Source: Candidatus Vicinibacter proximus (GTDB lineage Bacteria > Bacteroidota > Bacteroidia > Chitinophagales > Saprospiraceae). Taken from it: a stretch of 64,000 nucleotides of DNA. The stretch covers positions 676,001 through 740,000 of the forward strand of contig JADJOE010000001.1 of the NCBI GenBank assembly GCA_016713905.1, written 5' to 3'. Numbering within the stretch: position 1 is the first letter of the stretch; every line of letters starts with the position of its first letter. The notes beneath the pieces are model-generated. The model did no database searches. It had not been told where the DNA came from and saw only the letters and a program-made list of their open reading frames with translations. The position numbers and the translations under genes were made by a program. Positions 16,119 to 25,337 of the stretch are shown piece after piece.

Positions 16119-17774
16119 TTGCATAAGTCAATTTTGGCGTTTGGTTTTCTTTTAGTGCTGTTCGGAACTGCATTGACGGCCCAGTCAAAATATAAAATTA
16201 TAGAAGGAGTAATATCCTACAAGAATGCCAGCAATATTTATATTAAATTTTACTCCACTCAGGAATTGAATATTGGAGATACTTTATACCTAAGTGAAGA
16301 CAATACTAATACACCCATGTTTATCATTCAACATAAATCATCCATATCTTGTGTATGTAGTCAAATCGGAACTTTTAAAATATCAACAGGATTAAAAGTT
16401 TATGCCAAACTATTGATTAAAGAACAGGTTATTATTGAACAGATCACCCCATTAAAAAAGGACAGTAATGAGATTCAGACACTTGAGATCATTACAAATG
16501 CTCAGGATTCCATCCAATTATACAAACAGAACGAAAAGAAATCTACAAGAAAGGAGTTAATCAACGGTCGATTTTCATTTTCGACAAATGGTGATCTGGA
16601 TAATCCTGAACATGCAAGATTTACCCGGATAAGGATCTCCAATTCACTTAACCTCAGTAATATTAATTCTTCTAAATTTTCCTTTCAAAGTTATTTGACT
16701 TACAGGCATCGTTATGGAATTGATCAGGAGGCCGTTGGTTTTTTTGATGACTTTAAAGTGTATACTCTGGCAGCAGGATATGAGATAAATTCCAAAAGTA
16801 ATATTTGGTTGGGGCGAAAAATAAATTCAAATATTGCGAACATGGGTGCTCTTGATGGAATTCAATATGAACACTCTATTGGTAAATTTGTTGCAGGTGT
16901 TCTGGCAGGGACAAGACCGGATGTTTTTAATTATGGATTTAATGGTAAATTGGCTCAGGCAGGTGTATACCTAGTTCAAAATACCGAGTCCAAAAATGGT
17001 TTGATGCAGACATCTCTTGCATTTGTTGAGCAACACTACAACGGAAACGTCGATAGGCGATTCACCTATTTTCAACACAGCAATAACATTGTCAAGAATT
17101 TGAATTTTTTTCTTTCTGTAGAAATGGATTTATACCAACGTATTCAGGAAAGCAGTAAGCAAACATTTAGATTGACGAGTTTCTATTCCAATCTGAGATA
17201 TAGAATTAATCGCCGTATATCCATTCAGGCATCCTATGATAATCGTAGAAACGTAATTTATTATGAATCTTTTAGAAATATTATTGACCAATTGTTAGCA
17301 CAAGAGACCAGACAAGGATTGAGATTTCAGATTAATTATGCGCCGATAAAATTTGTTTCCATCAATGGCAGTACTTTTTTAAGATTTCAAGGAGTCAATG
17401 CAAAGCCTACAACCAATCACATGCTTAATTTAAATTTTGCAAATATTCCTGGTACAAGAATTTCTGCATCACTTTCTGCAAATTATTTAGAAACTGAATA
17501 TATTAAGGGTACAACATTTAGTGGACGTGCATACCGGGATTTTTTTAAATCAAAATTTACCGTTGAACTTAATTTTCGTCAAAGCAATTATACCTATGGT
17601 AATTCCGAACAGAGAATTCAACAAGATATTGCTGGTCTCAGTTTAAGTTACCAGATAAGTAGATTATCCTCAATTTTGTTAAATTTTGAATCCGGGTTCG
17701 GAGATGGCTCTGAGTATAACCGTTATTTTGCAACTTATTTACAAAGATTTAAAAACAAGAAAAAAACTAATTAA
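16119..17774 (+). CDS. Outer-membrane beta-barrel protein of the cytochrome operon
   Basis: From the proposed TTG start the product is 551 residues. It has a signal peptide (HKSILAFGFLLVLFGTALTAQ), a small N-terminal periplasmic-type domain to about residue 115 containing a CVC pair, then about 400 residues of alternating amphipathic strands ending in LQRFKNKKK. No heme motifs occur. It resembles the porin component of porin-cytochrome conduits in layout, but I cannot assign it to MtrB or any named family. The frame is open back to an ATG at 16053 inside the cytochrome gene; that start would put about 22 unrelated residues ahead of the signal peptide. The TTG at 16119, 8 bp after the previous stop, is preferred. 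Confidence 0.65.
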   Translation: MHKSILAFGFLLVLFGTALTAQSKYKIIEGVISYKNASNIYIKFYSTQELNIGDTLYLSEDNTNTPMFIIQHKSSISCVCSQIGTFKISTGLKVYAKLLIKEQVIIEQITPLKKDSNEIQTLEIITNAQDSIQLYKQNEKKSTRKELINGRFSFSTNGDLDNPEHARFTRIRISNSLNLSNINSSKFSFQSYLTYRHRYGIDQEAVGFFDDFKVYTLAAGYEINSKSNIWLGRKINSNIANMGALDGIQYEHSIGKFVAGVLAGTRPDVFNYGFNGKLAQAGVYLVQNTESKNGLMQTSLAFVEQHYNGNVDRRFTYFQHSNNIVKNLNFFLSVEMDLYQRIQESSKQTFRLTSFYSNLRYRINRRISIQASYDNRRNVIYYESFRNIIDQLLAQETRQGLRFQINYAPIKFVSINGSTFLRFQGVNAKPTTNHMLNLNFANIPGTRISASLSANYLETEYIKGTTFSGRAYRDFFKSKFTVELNFRQSNYTYGNSEQRIQQDIAGLSLSYQISRLSSILLNFESGFGDGSEYNRYFATYLQRFKNKKKTN

Positions 17775-17776
17775 AA

Positions 17777-18532
17777 ATGAAATCCACTCTATACTTCATT
17801 GTACTTACATTTATTACCTTCTTAGCTTGTGATTCAAAACCGAAAGTTATAGTTGCTGATGAAAAAACAGAAACTTCAACGTTGTCAAACACAGATCAAA
17901 GTTCAGAAGCATTTTCAAGTACCACTTCTGATGTACATCAGGTAGTAATTGGTGAGATTTTAAATACAGAAAGATATACCTATGCTGAAGTTACGGAGAA
18001 TCAGGAAAAATTCTGGATTGCTGTACCTAAGCAAGAGCTTGTAAAGGGTCATACCTACTATTACCGGGGAGGTCTTAAAAAGACTAATTTTCAAAGTCAG
18101 GAATTCAATCGTGTTTTTGATGTGGTATACTTGGTATCCAATATAATTGATTCAAAGGAGCATCCCGGGGGGAATTTGGGGGATGGAAGGCAAGCAGAAA
18201 CTGCCCCTTCATCAGAGGGAAACACTAAGCCTGTAGCTGGTAGCATTAAGCTTTCTGAACTGATGAAGAATAAATCAAAATATGCAGGTAAAACAATATT
18301 AATTAGTGGTCAATGTGTAAAGGCAAATTATCAAATAATGGGTAAGAATTGGTTTCACATCCAGGATGGAAGCGAAGTTGCAGGAAAGAAATCAGATTTA
18401 ACGGTTACGACTTCGGATGCCATACAAATGGGTGAGCAGGCCGCTTTTGAAGGTAAAATCGTTTTGAACAAAGATTTCGGAGCGGGTTATAAATATGAAA
18501 TCATCATGGAAGATGCGTTATTGAAAAAATAA
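17777..18532 (+). CDS. Two-domain OB-fold-like lipoprotein of the cytochrome operon
   Basis: The 251-residue product has a lipoprotein signal (FITFLAC, Cys near residue 18) and a Ser/Thr-rich linker. The first domain (about residues 50-115, GEILNTERYTYAEV...FWIAVPK) resembles the small domain found in NrfJ-type proteins near cytochrome c genes. The second (about residues 155-250, TILISGQCVKANYQIMG...WFHIQDG) looks like an OB-fold. It follows the barrel gene by 2 bp and ends the operon. I suggest a periplasmic accessory role for the cytochromes or barrel. Family names are from memory of similar patterns, not from a search. Confidence 0.6.
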   Translation: MKSTLYFIVLTFITFLACDSKPKVIVADEKTETSTLSNTDQSSEAFSSTTSDVHQVVIGEILNTERYTYAEVTENQEKFWIAVPKQELVKGHTYYYRGGLKKTNFQSQEFNRVFDVVYLVSNIIDSKEHPGGNLGDGRQAETAPSSEGNTKPVAGSIKLSELMKNKSKYAGKTILISGQCVKANYQIMGKNWFHIQDGSEVAGKKSDLTVTTSDAIQMGEQAAFEGKIVLNKDFGAGYKYEIIMEDALLKK

Positions 18533-18547
18533 TTTGAAAGGACTGGA

Positions 18548-21500
18548 TCAAATCATAAAACCATTTTTAAATTTTCTTTTGTAATTTACATAGGCAAGTA
18601 AGCTGAGTAATCCAAGAGCGATTGAAGTATAATAAACGACTGGTGGAATTGGGACAGGATCCCCTGCTGCATAAGAGTGCAATCCCGATAGATAATAATT
18701 AACTCCATAGTAGGTCATGATTACTGTAGCAAATCCGAATAGACTTGCAAAATTATAAGCAAACATGCTTTGCAAAGTTGGAATAAATCGCATATGCAAA
18801 ATAAAAGCGTAAACTAAAATTGTTACCAGTGCCCAGGTTTCCTTTGCATCCCATCCCCAATAACGTCCCCATGATTCATTAGCCCACACCCCTCCCAAAT
18901 AGGTTCCGATACTTACCATGATAAGTCCTCCGGTGATGGTAATCTCACTGACTATAGTTAATTCCTGTATGGATCTTTTTATCACATGAGAGTTGGAAGA
19001 ATTTGCTAAAGTCATCAACAATAAATTCAACATCCCTATTACAGCACCCAACATCAAAAAGCCATAGCTTCCGGCTTCCATGGAAACGTGGATGGTTAAC
19101 CAATAGGATTTTAAAACCGGAACTAATGGCGTAATTTCAGGATCAAGCCAACTCATACTCGCCACTAATAATATAGTTGCTGCAAGTATGCATGTTGCAG
19201 TAAGTCCACCAATAGACTTTCTGGAAAAAATTAGACCTGCCAAAAGTGTAGTCCAGGCAATGTAAATCATGGATTCATACCCATTGCTCCATGGCGCATG
19301 ACCTGAAACATACCAACGCATACCTAAGCCCGAAGTATGAAAAACAAAAGCAATTAATAATATATAGAAGGCAATTTTTGTTATGCTGCTACTTTTGACT
19401 TTCTGATTGAATACACTAAAGATAAAAAGTACAAGTAAAATTAATCCCATAAAACCATAAACTTTTAGCAGGACCGAAAACACTTTAAGTTTATTTAACC
19501 ATAATTCCGTTTTAATTTGTGCATCAGAAGGCATGATGGATGCTGAAACAGATTTTTGAAAGTCTGTAAGCTTATTTAGTAATTCATCAGGTTTTGACCA
19601 ATCCCTGGATTCAAATGATTCAGTCAAGGCGATCGCATATTCTTTAAAAAAGTCCTTTACAAAGTCGGCAGAGACATTATTGTTATTTTCGGTATCCGCA
19701 GGGGAAGCCCAGGTGTTTTTCGGATCATTGATCACCGGTAATATTTTCAACAGTCTGGCAGAGAAAACCATATTGGCAATATTTACTTTCTCATCCAGTT
19801 TGATGACAGCTTTTTCCAAAGTGCCATGGTCTTTAGGGTTCATGGCTTGAGCAGACCGAACAAATTCTTTTAATTTGTAGGATCCTTCGTCATTGAAAAA
19901 ACTTCTATAGCTAGTCAGACCTTCTTGCACTCCTAATGTCATCAAAACTTCCGGATGATTGCCGGTTTGGATTATAGGGACCCTTTCCCAGCTTTCCGGA
20001 GAAAGGATCATGGATATAAAAATTTCTTCAGCACTGTGGTCAAAGAGTTGTTCTTTTTTTGAAAGCTTTCGCAACACCTCATTTGCCAATGTATTGAATG
20101 GTTTAAATCTCCCCTCAAAATCCTGCACAACAATTTTACCTAATTTTTCAGCATGGTCTTTACTGACTACAAATATGGGTTGAGTGGATTCCGGATTAGC
20201 CTTTAGTTCTGCATGTATTGGGAAAGTCAAAAAAATTGAAATAATTATAAATGTTTTCTGCATCTCTAATTCTTTGAGTTTGCTCATTAGATATGCAAAT
20301 CTGGTTTTTGGAAGAAAGAAAATTAATAGAAGCCCAAGGGTTAATAATATATAACCAATATATGAAATCCAAGTACCCCACATATCATGATTAACACTTA
20401 GATAAGTACCTAATTCATCCTGGTCGAAAGAGGATTGGAAAAAGCGGTAACCTTTATAATCCAAAACATGGTTCATATAAATGCGTTGATTTCTTTGGTA
20501 ATTATCTGCAGGATCGTTTAATGTTACCTCGCTGGCATAAGATGATGGATTATCTGTTCCAGGATACCTGTCCAGTATGAAATCGTTTAATTTAATGGAG
20601 AACGGAACTTTAATTATTTTGGATCCATAGGAAATACCCAATTTGAAATCTTCAGTTTCGATAAATTTGGCTTCACCTTCCTCACCTTTTCTTCCCAATA
20701 AATTTAGAGTATGTGGTATGTTATTGACAGAAACATTTAATTGGAGAGCAACCATACTCTCATTTTTTACTTTTGGATCTTTAGATTCTGTAATTAGTTT
20801 AGCTGAAGGTGCAAATTCACCAATTACAAAATTGGAAGAACCTAATGAATATAAAGATCTTGTTTTTAATGGCCAATAGTTGATGTCAGGATAAAGCGTG
20901 TCCAACTTTTGAGTAGCCATGACCATCTGAGTAATAGGTTGGTCAGTTTTAAAAAGAAGAGAATCATTTCTAAATATGATATTGACATATCCCGGAATTT
21001 CTTCTTTGCTGAAATTAATTCTTGTTCCACCAAGGTTCAGTTTATCACCTTGCTTCACGTGATATTCTTCCCTACCTCTGGCTCCTCCAACAACTACTTT
21101 GAGGATGGTTGTACCATCTGGATCTTCAACCATTTGTTCTACCGGATTGGGTATAAAATTTAAAAGTTCGGTTTCAATAAGTTTATCTCCTATCTGATAA
21201 CTTTTCTTAAAACTATTCTTTCCCAAACTGGCAAAAAGAACAGGTTCCTCAAAAGAATAGGATTTACCATTCATTATGAGTTTAAAATTCAGGTAAGTCT
21301 CGGCAGAAATAAATTCATTGGAGGATTTATTTTCTCTGATGTGCATCATGCCTTCGTAGCCAAAATATCTGGTTACACCGGCACCAATTATAATCAGTAT
21401 GATAGCAGAGTGAAAAATTAAGGAAGCCCATTTTTTTTGAGGAATTAGTCTGAACCTATGGATATTTACTAAAATGCAAATTCCAAATAAAATGAGGAGC

Positions 21501-21676
21501 AACTCAAACCAATAAGATTTAAAGATCACTTTTTGAGCGGCACTGGTCCCGAAATCATTTTCTATAAAAGTAGCGGCACCTATAGCAAATGCAAAAAGTA
21601 ACATGTAGACTGCTGCAGCTTTTGTGGAAAATAGAAAGTCTTGAACTTTTGAAAAAAAATAAATAATGTTAGACAT
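18548..21676 (-). CDS. ccsBA: Fused cytochrome c biogenesis protein ResB-CcsA (System II)
   Basis: This 1042-residue membrane protein joins a ResB/Ccs1-like half to a CcsA-like half. Membrane helices near residues 17-100 and 435-455 flank a large periplasmic ResB domain. The C-terminal 320 residues hold eight or so helices with the heme-handling WWD signature WGRYWGWDAKETW. Conserved flanking His lie in GMRWYVSGHAPWSNG and HVSMEAGSYGF. System II exports heme and ligates it to CXXCH motifs of secreted apocytochromes. Here it converges on the operon encoding 90 such motifs, with only 15 bp between stops. A promoter-like sequence lies just upstream of its ATG. A fused form is known in Bacteroidota and epsilonproteobacteria. 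Confidence 0.92.
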   Translation of the reverse strand: MSNIIYFFSKVQDFLFSTKAAAVYMLLFAFAIGAATFIENDFGTSAAQKVIFKSYWFELLLILFGICILVNIHRFRLIPQKKWASLIFHSAIILIIIGAGVTRYFGYEGMMHIRENKSSNEFISAETYLNFKLIMNGKSYSFEEPVLFASLGKNSFKKSYQIGDKLIETELLNFIPNPVEQMVEDPDGTTILKVVVGGARGREEYHVKQGDKLNLGGTRINFSKEEIPGYVNIIFRNDSLLFKTDQPITQMVMATQKLDTLYPDINYWPLKTRSLYSLGSSNFVIGEFAPSAKLITESKDPKVKNESMVALQLNVSVNNIPHTLNLLGRKGEEGEAKFIETEDFKLGISYGSKIIKVPFSIKLNDFILDRYPGTDNPSSYASEVTLNDPADNYQRNQRIYMNHVLDYKGYRFFQSSFDQDELGTYLSVNHDMWGTWISYIGYILLTLGLLLIFFLPKTRFAYLMSKLKELEMQKTFIIISIFLTFPIHAELKANPESTQPIFVVSKDHAEKLGKIVVQDFEGRFKPFNTLANEVLRKLSKKEQLFDHSAEEIFISMILSPESWERVPIIQTGNHPEVLMTLGVQEGLTSYRSFFNDEGSYKLKEFVRSAQAMNPKDHGTLEKAVIKLDEKVNIANMVFSARLLKILPVINDPKNTWASPADTENNNNVSADFVKDFFKEYAIALTESFESRDWSKPDELLNKLTDFQKSVSASIMPSDAQIKTELWLNKLKVFSVLLKVYGFMGLILLVLFIFSVFNQKVKSSSITKIAFYILLIAFVFHTSGLGMRWYVSGHAPWSNGYESMIYIAWTTLLAGLIFSRKSIGGLTATCILAATILLVASMSWLDPEITPLVPVLKSYWLTIHVSMEAGSYGFLMLGAVIGMLNLLLMTLANSSNSHVIKRSIQELTIVSEITITGGLIMVSIGTYLGGVWANESWGRYWGWDAKETWALVTILVYAFILHMRFIPTLQSMFAYNFASLFGFATVIMTYYGVNYYLSGLHSYAAGDPVPIPPVVYYTSIALGLLSLLAYVNYKRKFKNGFMI

Positions 21677-21699
21677 GACGTATGCAAATCTTTAAGGTG

Positions 21700-21727
21700 C
21701 AAAGTTAGTTCATTCTGATGAAACAAA
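21700..21727 (-). promoter_or_regulatory. Predicted ccsBA promoter
   Basis: Read on the reverse strand, TTTG (21727-21724), 16 bases, then TAACTTTG (21707-21700). The -7 box is a full match, though the spacing is a few bases short of typical. The expected start of transcription is near 21693, about 17 bases before the ATG at 21676. Confidence 0.4.
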
Positions 21728-21846
21728 CGGCTTACTGTCCCAAAAGAAAAGACATTTATGGAAGTAAAAACTAAATCAATTTTTGCAATCGAGAAATTTA
21801 CTATAAAAGAGATATATCAATTGATCCAGAGTCAAAAGAGTAAATA

Positions 21847-23526
21847 TCAGTTTACTTCTCTGATAAACCCGACCGGCATTTTTTCATCATAATCACCTGC
21901 AATCATTGGTGTTTGTGCAAGCCCTGTATATTCTCTTACCTTGGTATAGACCCAATCGAAAAGCTCCTTAACGGTAATTGTCTTATTTTTATTCAGGTCT
22001 GCTTCACCTTTCAATCCACGAATTAAAAAATGAGAAAAAATTCCTTGTCTTAAACCGCCATCTTCCAATGAAAATTCCTTGCTTTTGGAAGACATCATGA
22101 AGGCAGTACCTCCAGAGGATTTATCCAGTTCATCATAAAAATAAATCAAAGAAGAGGCAAAGGCACTTTTTGCAGCCAGGAGACTGCCTGAATGACATGC
22201 ATCAGCATAACAAATTTTGTGTTTTGCTTTTGATTTATTAAACATGTCTTTGACTTCATCATGACCAAGTGCATTTTCAAACCCATCGTAATCAATCGGA
22301 ATAAAAGTTCCTTCCAGCCCATGACCTGAATAGTATAACATGATCACATCATTTTCATCTGCTTTCATATAGACTTCATTCATGGCTTTAAGAATATTGT
22401 TACGAGTTGCATCTTCATCAATTAATATTCTGACTTGTTCGTCAGGTAAAGCACCACCTTCAGGGCTTTTTAAAAAAGCAAAAATTCGGTATGCATCGTC
22501 ATCGGCAAACTTAAGTGCAGGCATGTGTTCATAACGTGCAATACCGACCACTACAGCCCAAATTTTTACTGCATCATCCTTATCTACTTTTACTTTATTG
22601 TCAAAAACGAATTCTTTTTTACTGTGCAATTGTTTTGTTGCTTCACCATGATTCCAAATTGCGCCATAAATCAAGCCTGATTTGAAATACATCACGCCTT
22701 CACCATGAGGGGCATGAGCGTCCCATTCCCCTTCATATCTATCCCCATTGGCATATTGACAGATGCCTTTGCCTTTTGGTTCTCCATTAACAAATTCTCC
22801 TATATATTTTGAACCATCTGCATAATCAAGACTTCCTTTCCCAGATTTACAAAAGGATTTATTGCAATTGGGAATCAAATCCTTGTCTTTAATTTTTTCT
22901 TTTATTGGTTGTTCTTTAGATTCTGGTTTTTGAGCAAAATCTTCTGCCAGTACGGATATAGCTTTATCGAATTGCCATTGTCCGGACACGGTTTTATTTT
23001 TTCCATCAAAGAATTCTCCATAGCCATGACGTTTATTATTTTTCCATTCACCTTTGTAAGTAGATCCATCAGAATAAAAATAGCTACCCTGACCTTCAAA
23101 CTTACCTTTGAGAAATTCTCCTTCATAGCGCTCACCTGAATGGAGATAATAAGATCCCTTGCCTCCGGGAAGTTCATTTTGCCATTGGCCCACATAGCGA
23201 TCACCGTTTTTATATTCCATGGTTCCGTATCCCTGGATTTTGTCCATAACAAATGCGCCTACATATTGATCCCCATTATTAAAGATGAATTTCCCTTCTC
23301 CATGTCTGGTGCCGGATTTCCAGGTACCGAGGTATTTACTTCCATTAGCAAAATAAAAGATCCCCCTTCCCTGAATTTTTCCATTTACGAATTCTCCTGT
23401 ATACCTTGATTTGTCAGTCATTATCATGGTGCCAAAACCATTGGTGCAATTACCTTTTACACAAGACTGCGCATCCACTAAAGAAATATGTACCATGAAA
23501 ATTGTGAAAGCGATAAATAATTTCAT
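21847..23526 (-). CDS. Secreted MORN-repeat protein with caspase-like (C14) protease domain
   Basis: The 559-residue protein starts at an ATG at 23526 followed by a signal peptide (MKLFIAFTIFMVHISLVDAQ); the frame extends to a TTG at 23541, which is less likely. Residues 20-290 contain about eight MORN repeats (Y-x-GEF/W-x-x-G-x-x-x-G-x-G pattern) in two blocks. Each block begins with a CX4C pair (CVKGNC and CNKSFC). The C-terminal 240 residues form a caspase-fold domain with the catalytic His in YYSGHG and the catalytic Cys in DACHSG. MORN repeats often bind lipids or act as scaffolds; caspase-fold enzymes cleave after basic or acidic residues. The substrate is unknown. It stands alone between ccsBA and a divergent lipoprotein gene. 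Confidence 0.85.
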   Translation of the reverse strand: MKLFIAFTIFMVHISLVDAQSCVKGNCTNGFGTMIMTDKSRYTGEFVNGKIQGRGIFYFANGSKYLGTWKSGTRHGEGKFIFNNGDQYVGAFVMDKIQGYGTMEYKNGDRYVGQWQNELPGGKGSYYLHSGERYEGEFLKGKFEGQGSYFYSDGSTYKGEWKNNKRHGYGEFFDGKNKTVSGQWQFDKAISVLAEDFAQKPESKEQPIKEKIKDKDLIPNCNKSFCKSGKGSLDYADGSKYIGEFVNGEPKGKGICQYANGDRYEGEWDAHAPHGEGVMYFKSGLIYGAIWNHGEATKQLHSKKEFVFDNKVKVDKDDAVKIWAVVVGIARYEHMPALKFADDDAYRIFAFLKSPEGGALPDEQVRILIDEDATRNNILKAMNEVYMKADENDVIMLYYSGHGLEGTFIPIDYDGFENALGHDEVKDMFNKSKAKHKICYADACHSGSLLAAKSAFASSLIYFYDELDKSSGGTAFMMSSKSKEFSLEDGGLRQGIFSHFLIRGLKGEADLNKNKTITVKELFDWVYTKVREYTGLAQTPMIAGDYDEKMPVGFIREVN

Positions 23527-23698
23527 TTTTTTTGTTTTCAATTTTGGAATGGTAAAGATATATGGATAGACAACAAGATTTAAGGATTTGATAGTTATAT
23601 TACAATTAATCTTAATATAAGCAATTTTGAGGAACGTGTAAAATGTTACTCATATCCTAACAAATCAAAGGGGTCATTTATTATATGATCTTCTGGAT

Positions 23699-23706
23699 TA
23701 TATTTG
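23699..23706 (+). promoter_or_regulatory. Candidate -7 element before the DUF4920 lipoprotein gene
   Basis: TATATTTG matches the Bacteroidota -7 box and ends 16 bases before the ATG at 23723. No TTG is seen at the expected distance upstream. Confidence 0.35.
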
Positions 23707-23722
23707 CGGGATAATTTATTTT

Positions 23723-24229
23723 ATGAAATATTTAAGTTTTGTATGTTTATTAGGTTTGCTTGTTTCCTGTAAAAATGAGCCCAAAATGTCCGCCCCGACA
23801 TCAGAGACCCAATCCACTCATTCTCTAGGAGTTTATGGGGATACCATCAATACTGAAGGAGCTTTAAGTGTTGCAGATGCTATGGAAGCACTGAAGACCA
23901 ATGATTCTGTAATGTGTGCGATCAGCGGTTATGTAACTGGTGTATGTCAGGCAAAGGGTTGCTGGATGGTGTTGAGTTCAAACCCTCAAGACAGTACCGG
24001 CTTTTTTGTTAAATTTAGAGATTATGGTTTTTTTGTCCCTCTTGATCTCGCCGGCAGCAAGGTAGTGATCAAGGGAAAGGCATTTAAAGAGGTCACCTCC
24101 ATTGAAGAGCTTCAACACTATGCTGAAGACGAAGGTAAATCAAAAGAGGAAATCGCGTTGATCACTCAGCCTCAGGAAGAAATTAAGTTTTTGGCCGATG
24201 GTGTAGTCGTAGTTGAGGGTAAAAAATAA
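23723..24229 (+). CDS. DUF4920-type lipoprotein
   Basis: This 168-residue protein has a lipoprotein signal (LLGLLVSC, Cys16) followed by a polar linker. The mature domain contains CAISGYVTGVCQAKGCWMVL, with Cys spacing typical of DUF4920 proteins of Bacteroidota, which look like small OB-type folds. The Cys trio could bind a metal or form a disulfide, but no function is established that I know of. It is followed 27 bp later by the aldolase gene on the same strand, so the two may share a transcript. Confidence 0.7.
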   Translation: MKYLSFVCLLGLLVSCKNEPKMSAPTSETQSTHSLGVYGDTINTEGALSVADAMEALKTNDSVMCAISGYVTGVCQAKGCWMVLSSNPQDSTGFFVKFRDYGFFVPLDLAGSKVVIKGKAFKEVTSIEELQHYAEDEGKSKEEIALITQPQEEIKFLADGVVVVEGKK

Positions 24230-24256
24230 TTGGTAATTTAATTACAAGTAATTCAA

Positions 24257-25330
24257 ATGGCGAACCAGAAAATAGTTGATTGTCTAGGAGATAGAGCTTC
24301 CTATTACCTTGACCACCAATGTAAAACTATAAATAAAAGTCATCTCCACCTACCTTCTCCAGATAACATTGAAAAGGTTTGGATGGACAGTAACCGAAAC
24401 ATACCTACCCTAAGAAATTTACAGAGCATTTTTTTAACCGGTAGACTGTCTAACACTGGGTACGTATCCATTTTGCCGGTTGATCAGGGAATAGAGCACA
24501 GCGCCGGTGCTTCATTTGCACCTAATCCAATATACTTTGATCCTGAAAACATAGTAAAACTTGCTATTGAAGGGGGTTGTAATGCTGTTGCGTCAACTTA
24601 TGGAGTTTTGGCGGCAGTATCCCGCAGATATGCGCACAGGATTCCATTCATTGTTAAGGTGAATCATAATGAATTATTGACTTACCCTAATAAATTCGAT
24701 CAGATACTTTTTGGGACTATCAAGGATGCTTACAATATGGGTGCCGCCGCCGTTGGGGCAACAATTTATTTTGGTTCTAACGAAAGTGGGCGTCAAATTG
24801 TAGAAATTGCAGAAGCTTTCGAGCAGGCTCATTCTTTAGGTATGGCAACCGTGTTATGGTGTTATATCAGAAACAGTGGATTCAAAAAAGATGGAGTGGA
24901 TTATCACACTTCAGCCGATCTTACCGGTCAAGCCAATCATCTTGGTGTGACCATTCAAGCAGACATCATTAAGCAAAAGTTACCAACTCTCAATAAGGGT
25001 TATGAAGCACTTAATATGGGAGGGTCTTCTTATGGTAAGTTAAATACCAAAATGTATACTGAATTAAGTAGTGACCACCCCATTGATTTATGCCGATATC
25101 AGGTAGCCAATTGTTATATGGGTCGAGCAGGTCTAATCAATTCAGGTGGTGAATCTAAAGGAGCTACGGATCTTGCAGAGGCAGTTACCACAGCCGTTAT
25201 TAACAAGCGAGCTGGGGGAATGGGTTTAATTTCAGGTAGAAAGGCATTCCAAAAATCCATGGATGACGGGATTGCTCTTTTGCAAGCCATACAGGATGTG
25301 TATCTTGATTCCGAGGTTACAGTTGCATAA
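24257..25330 (+). CDS. fbaB: Class I fructose-bisphosphate aldolase (DhnA/FbaB type)
   Basis: The 357-residue enzyme matches the archaeal/bacterial class I aldolase family, which forms a Schiff base with substrate and splits fructose 1,6-bisphosphate in glycolysis and gluconeogenesis. Visible landmarks are LPVDQGIEHSAG near residue 75, the strand FIVKVNHNE near residue 135, and the C-terminal phosphate-binding region SGGESKGATDL near residue 297 with GGMGLISGRKAF near residue 327. The Schiff-base Lys cannot be pinned down by eye. The gene ends 7 bp from the convergent TPR protein gene, leaving no room for a separate terminator. Confidence 0.9.
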   Translation: MANQKIVDCLGDRASYYLDHQCKTINKSHLHLPSPDNIEKVWMDSNRNIPTLRNLQSIFLTGRLSNTGYVSILPVDQGIEHSAGASFAPNPIYFDPENIVKLAIEGGCNAVASTYGVLAAVSRRYAHRIPFIVKVNHNELLTYPNKFDQILFGTIKDAYNMGAAAVGATIYFGSNESGRQIVEIAEAFEQAHSLGMATVLWCYIRNSGFKKDGVDYHTSADLTGQANHLGVTIQADIIKQKLPTLNKGYEALNMGGSSYGKLNTKMYTELSSDHPIDLCRYQVANCYMGRAGLINSGGESKGATDLAEAVTTAVINKRAGGMGLISGRKAFQKSMDDGIALLQAIQDVYLDSEVTVA

Positions 25331-25337
25331 GCTAAAT

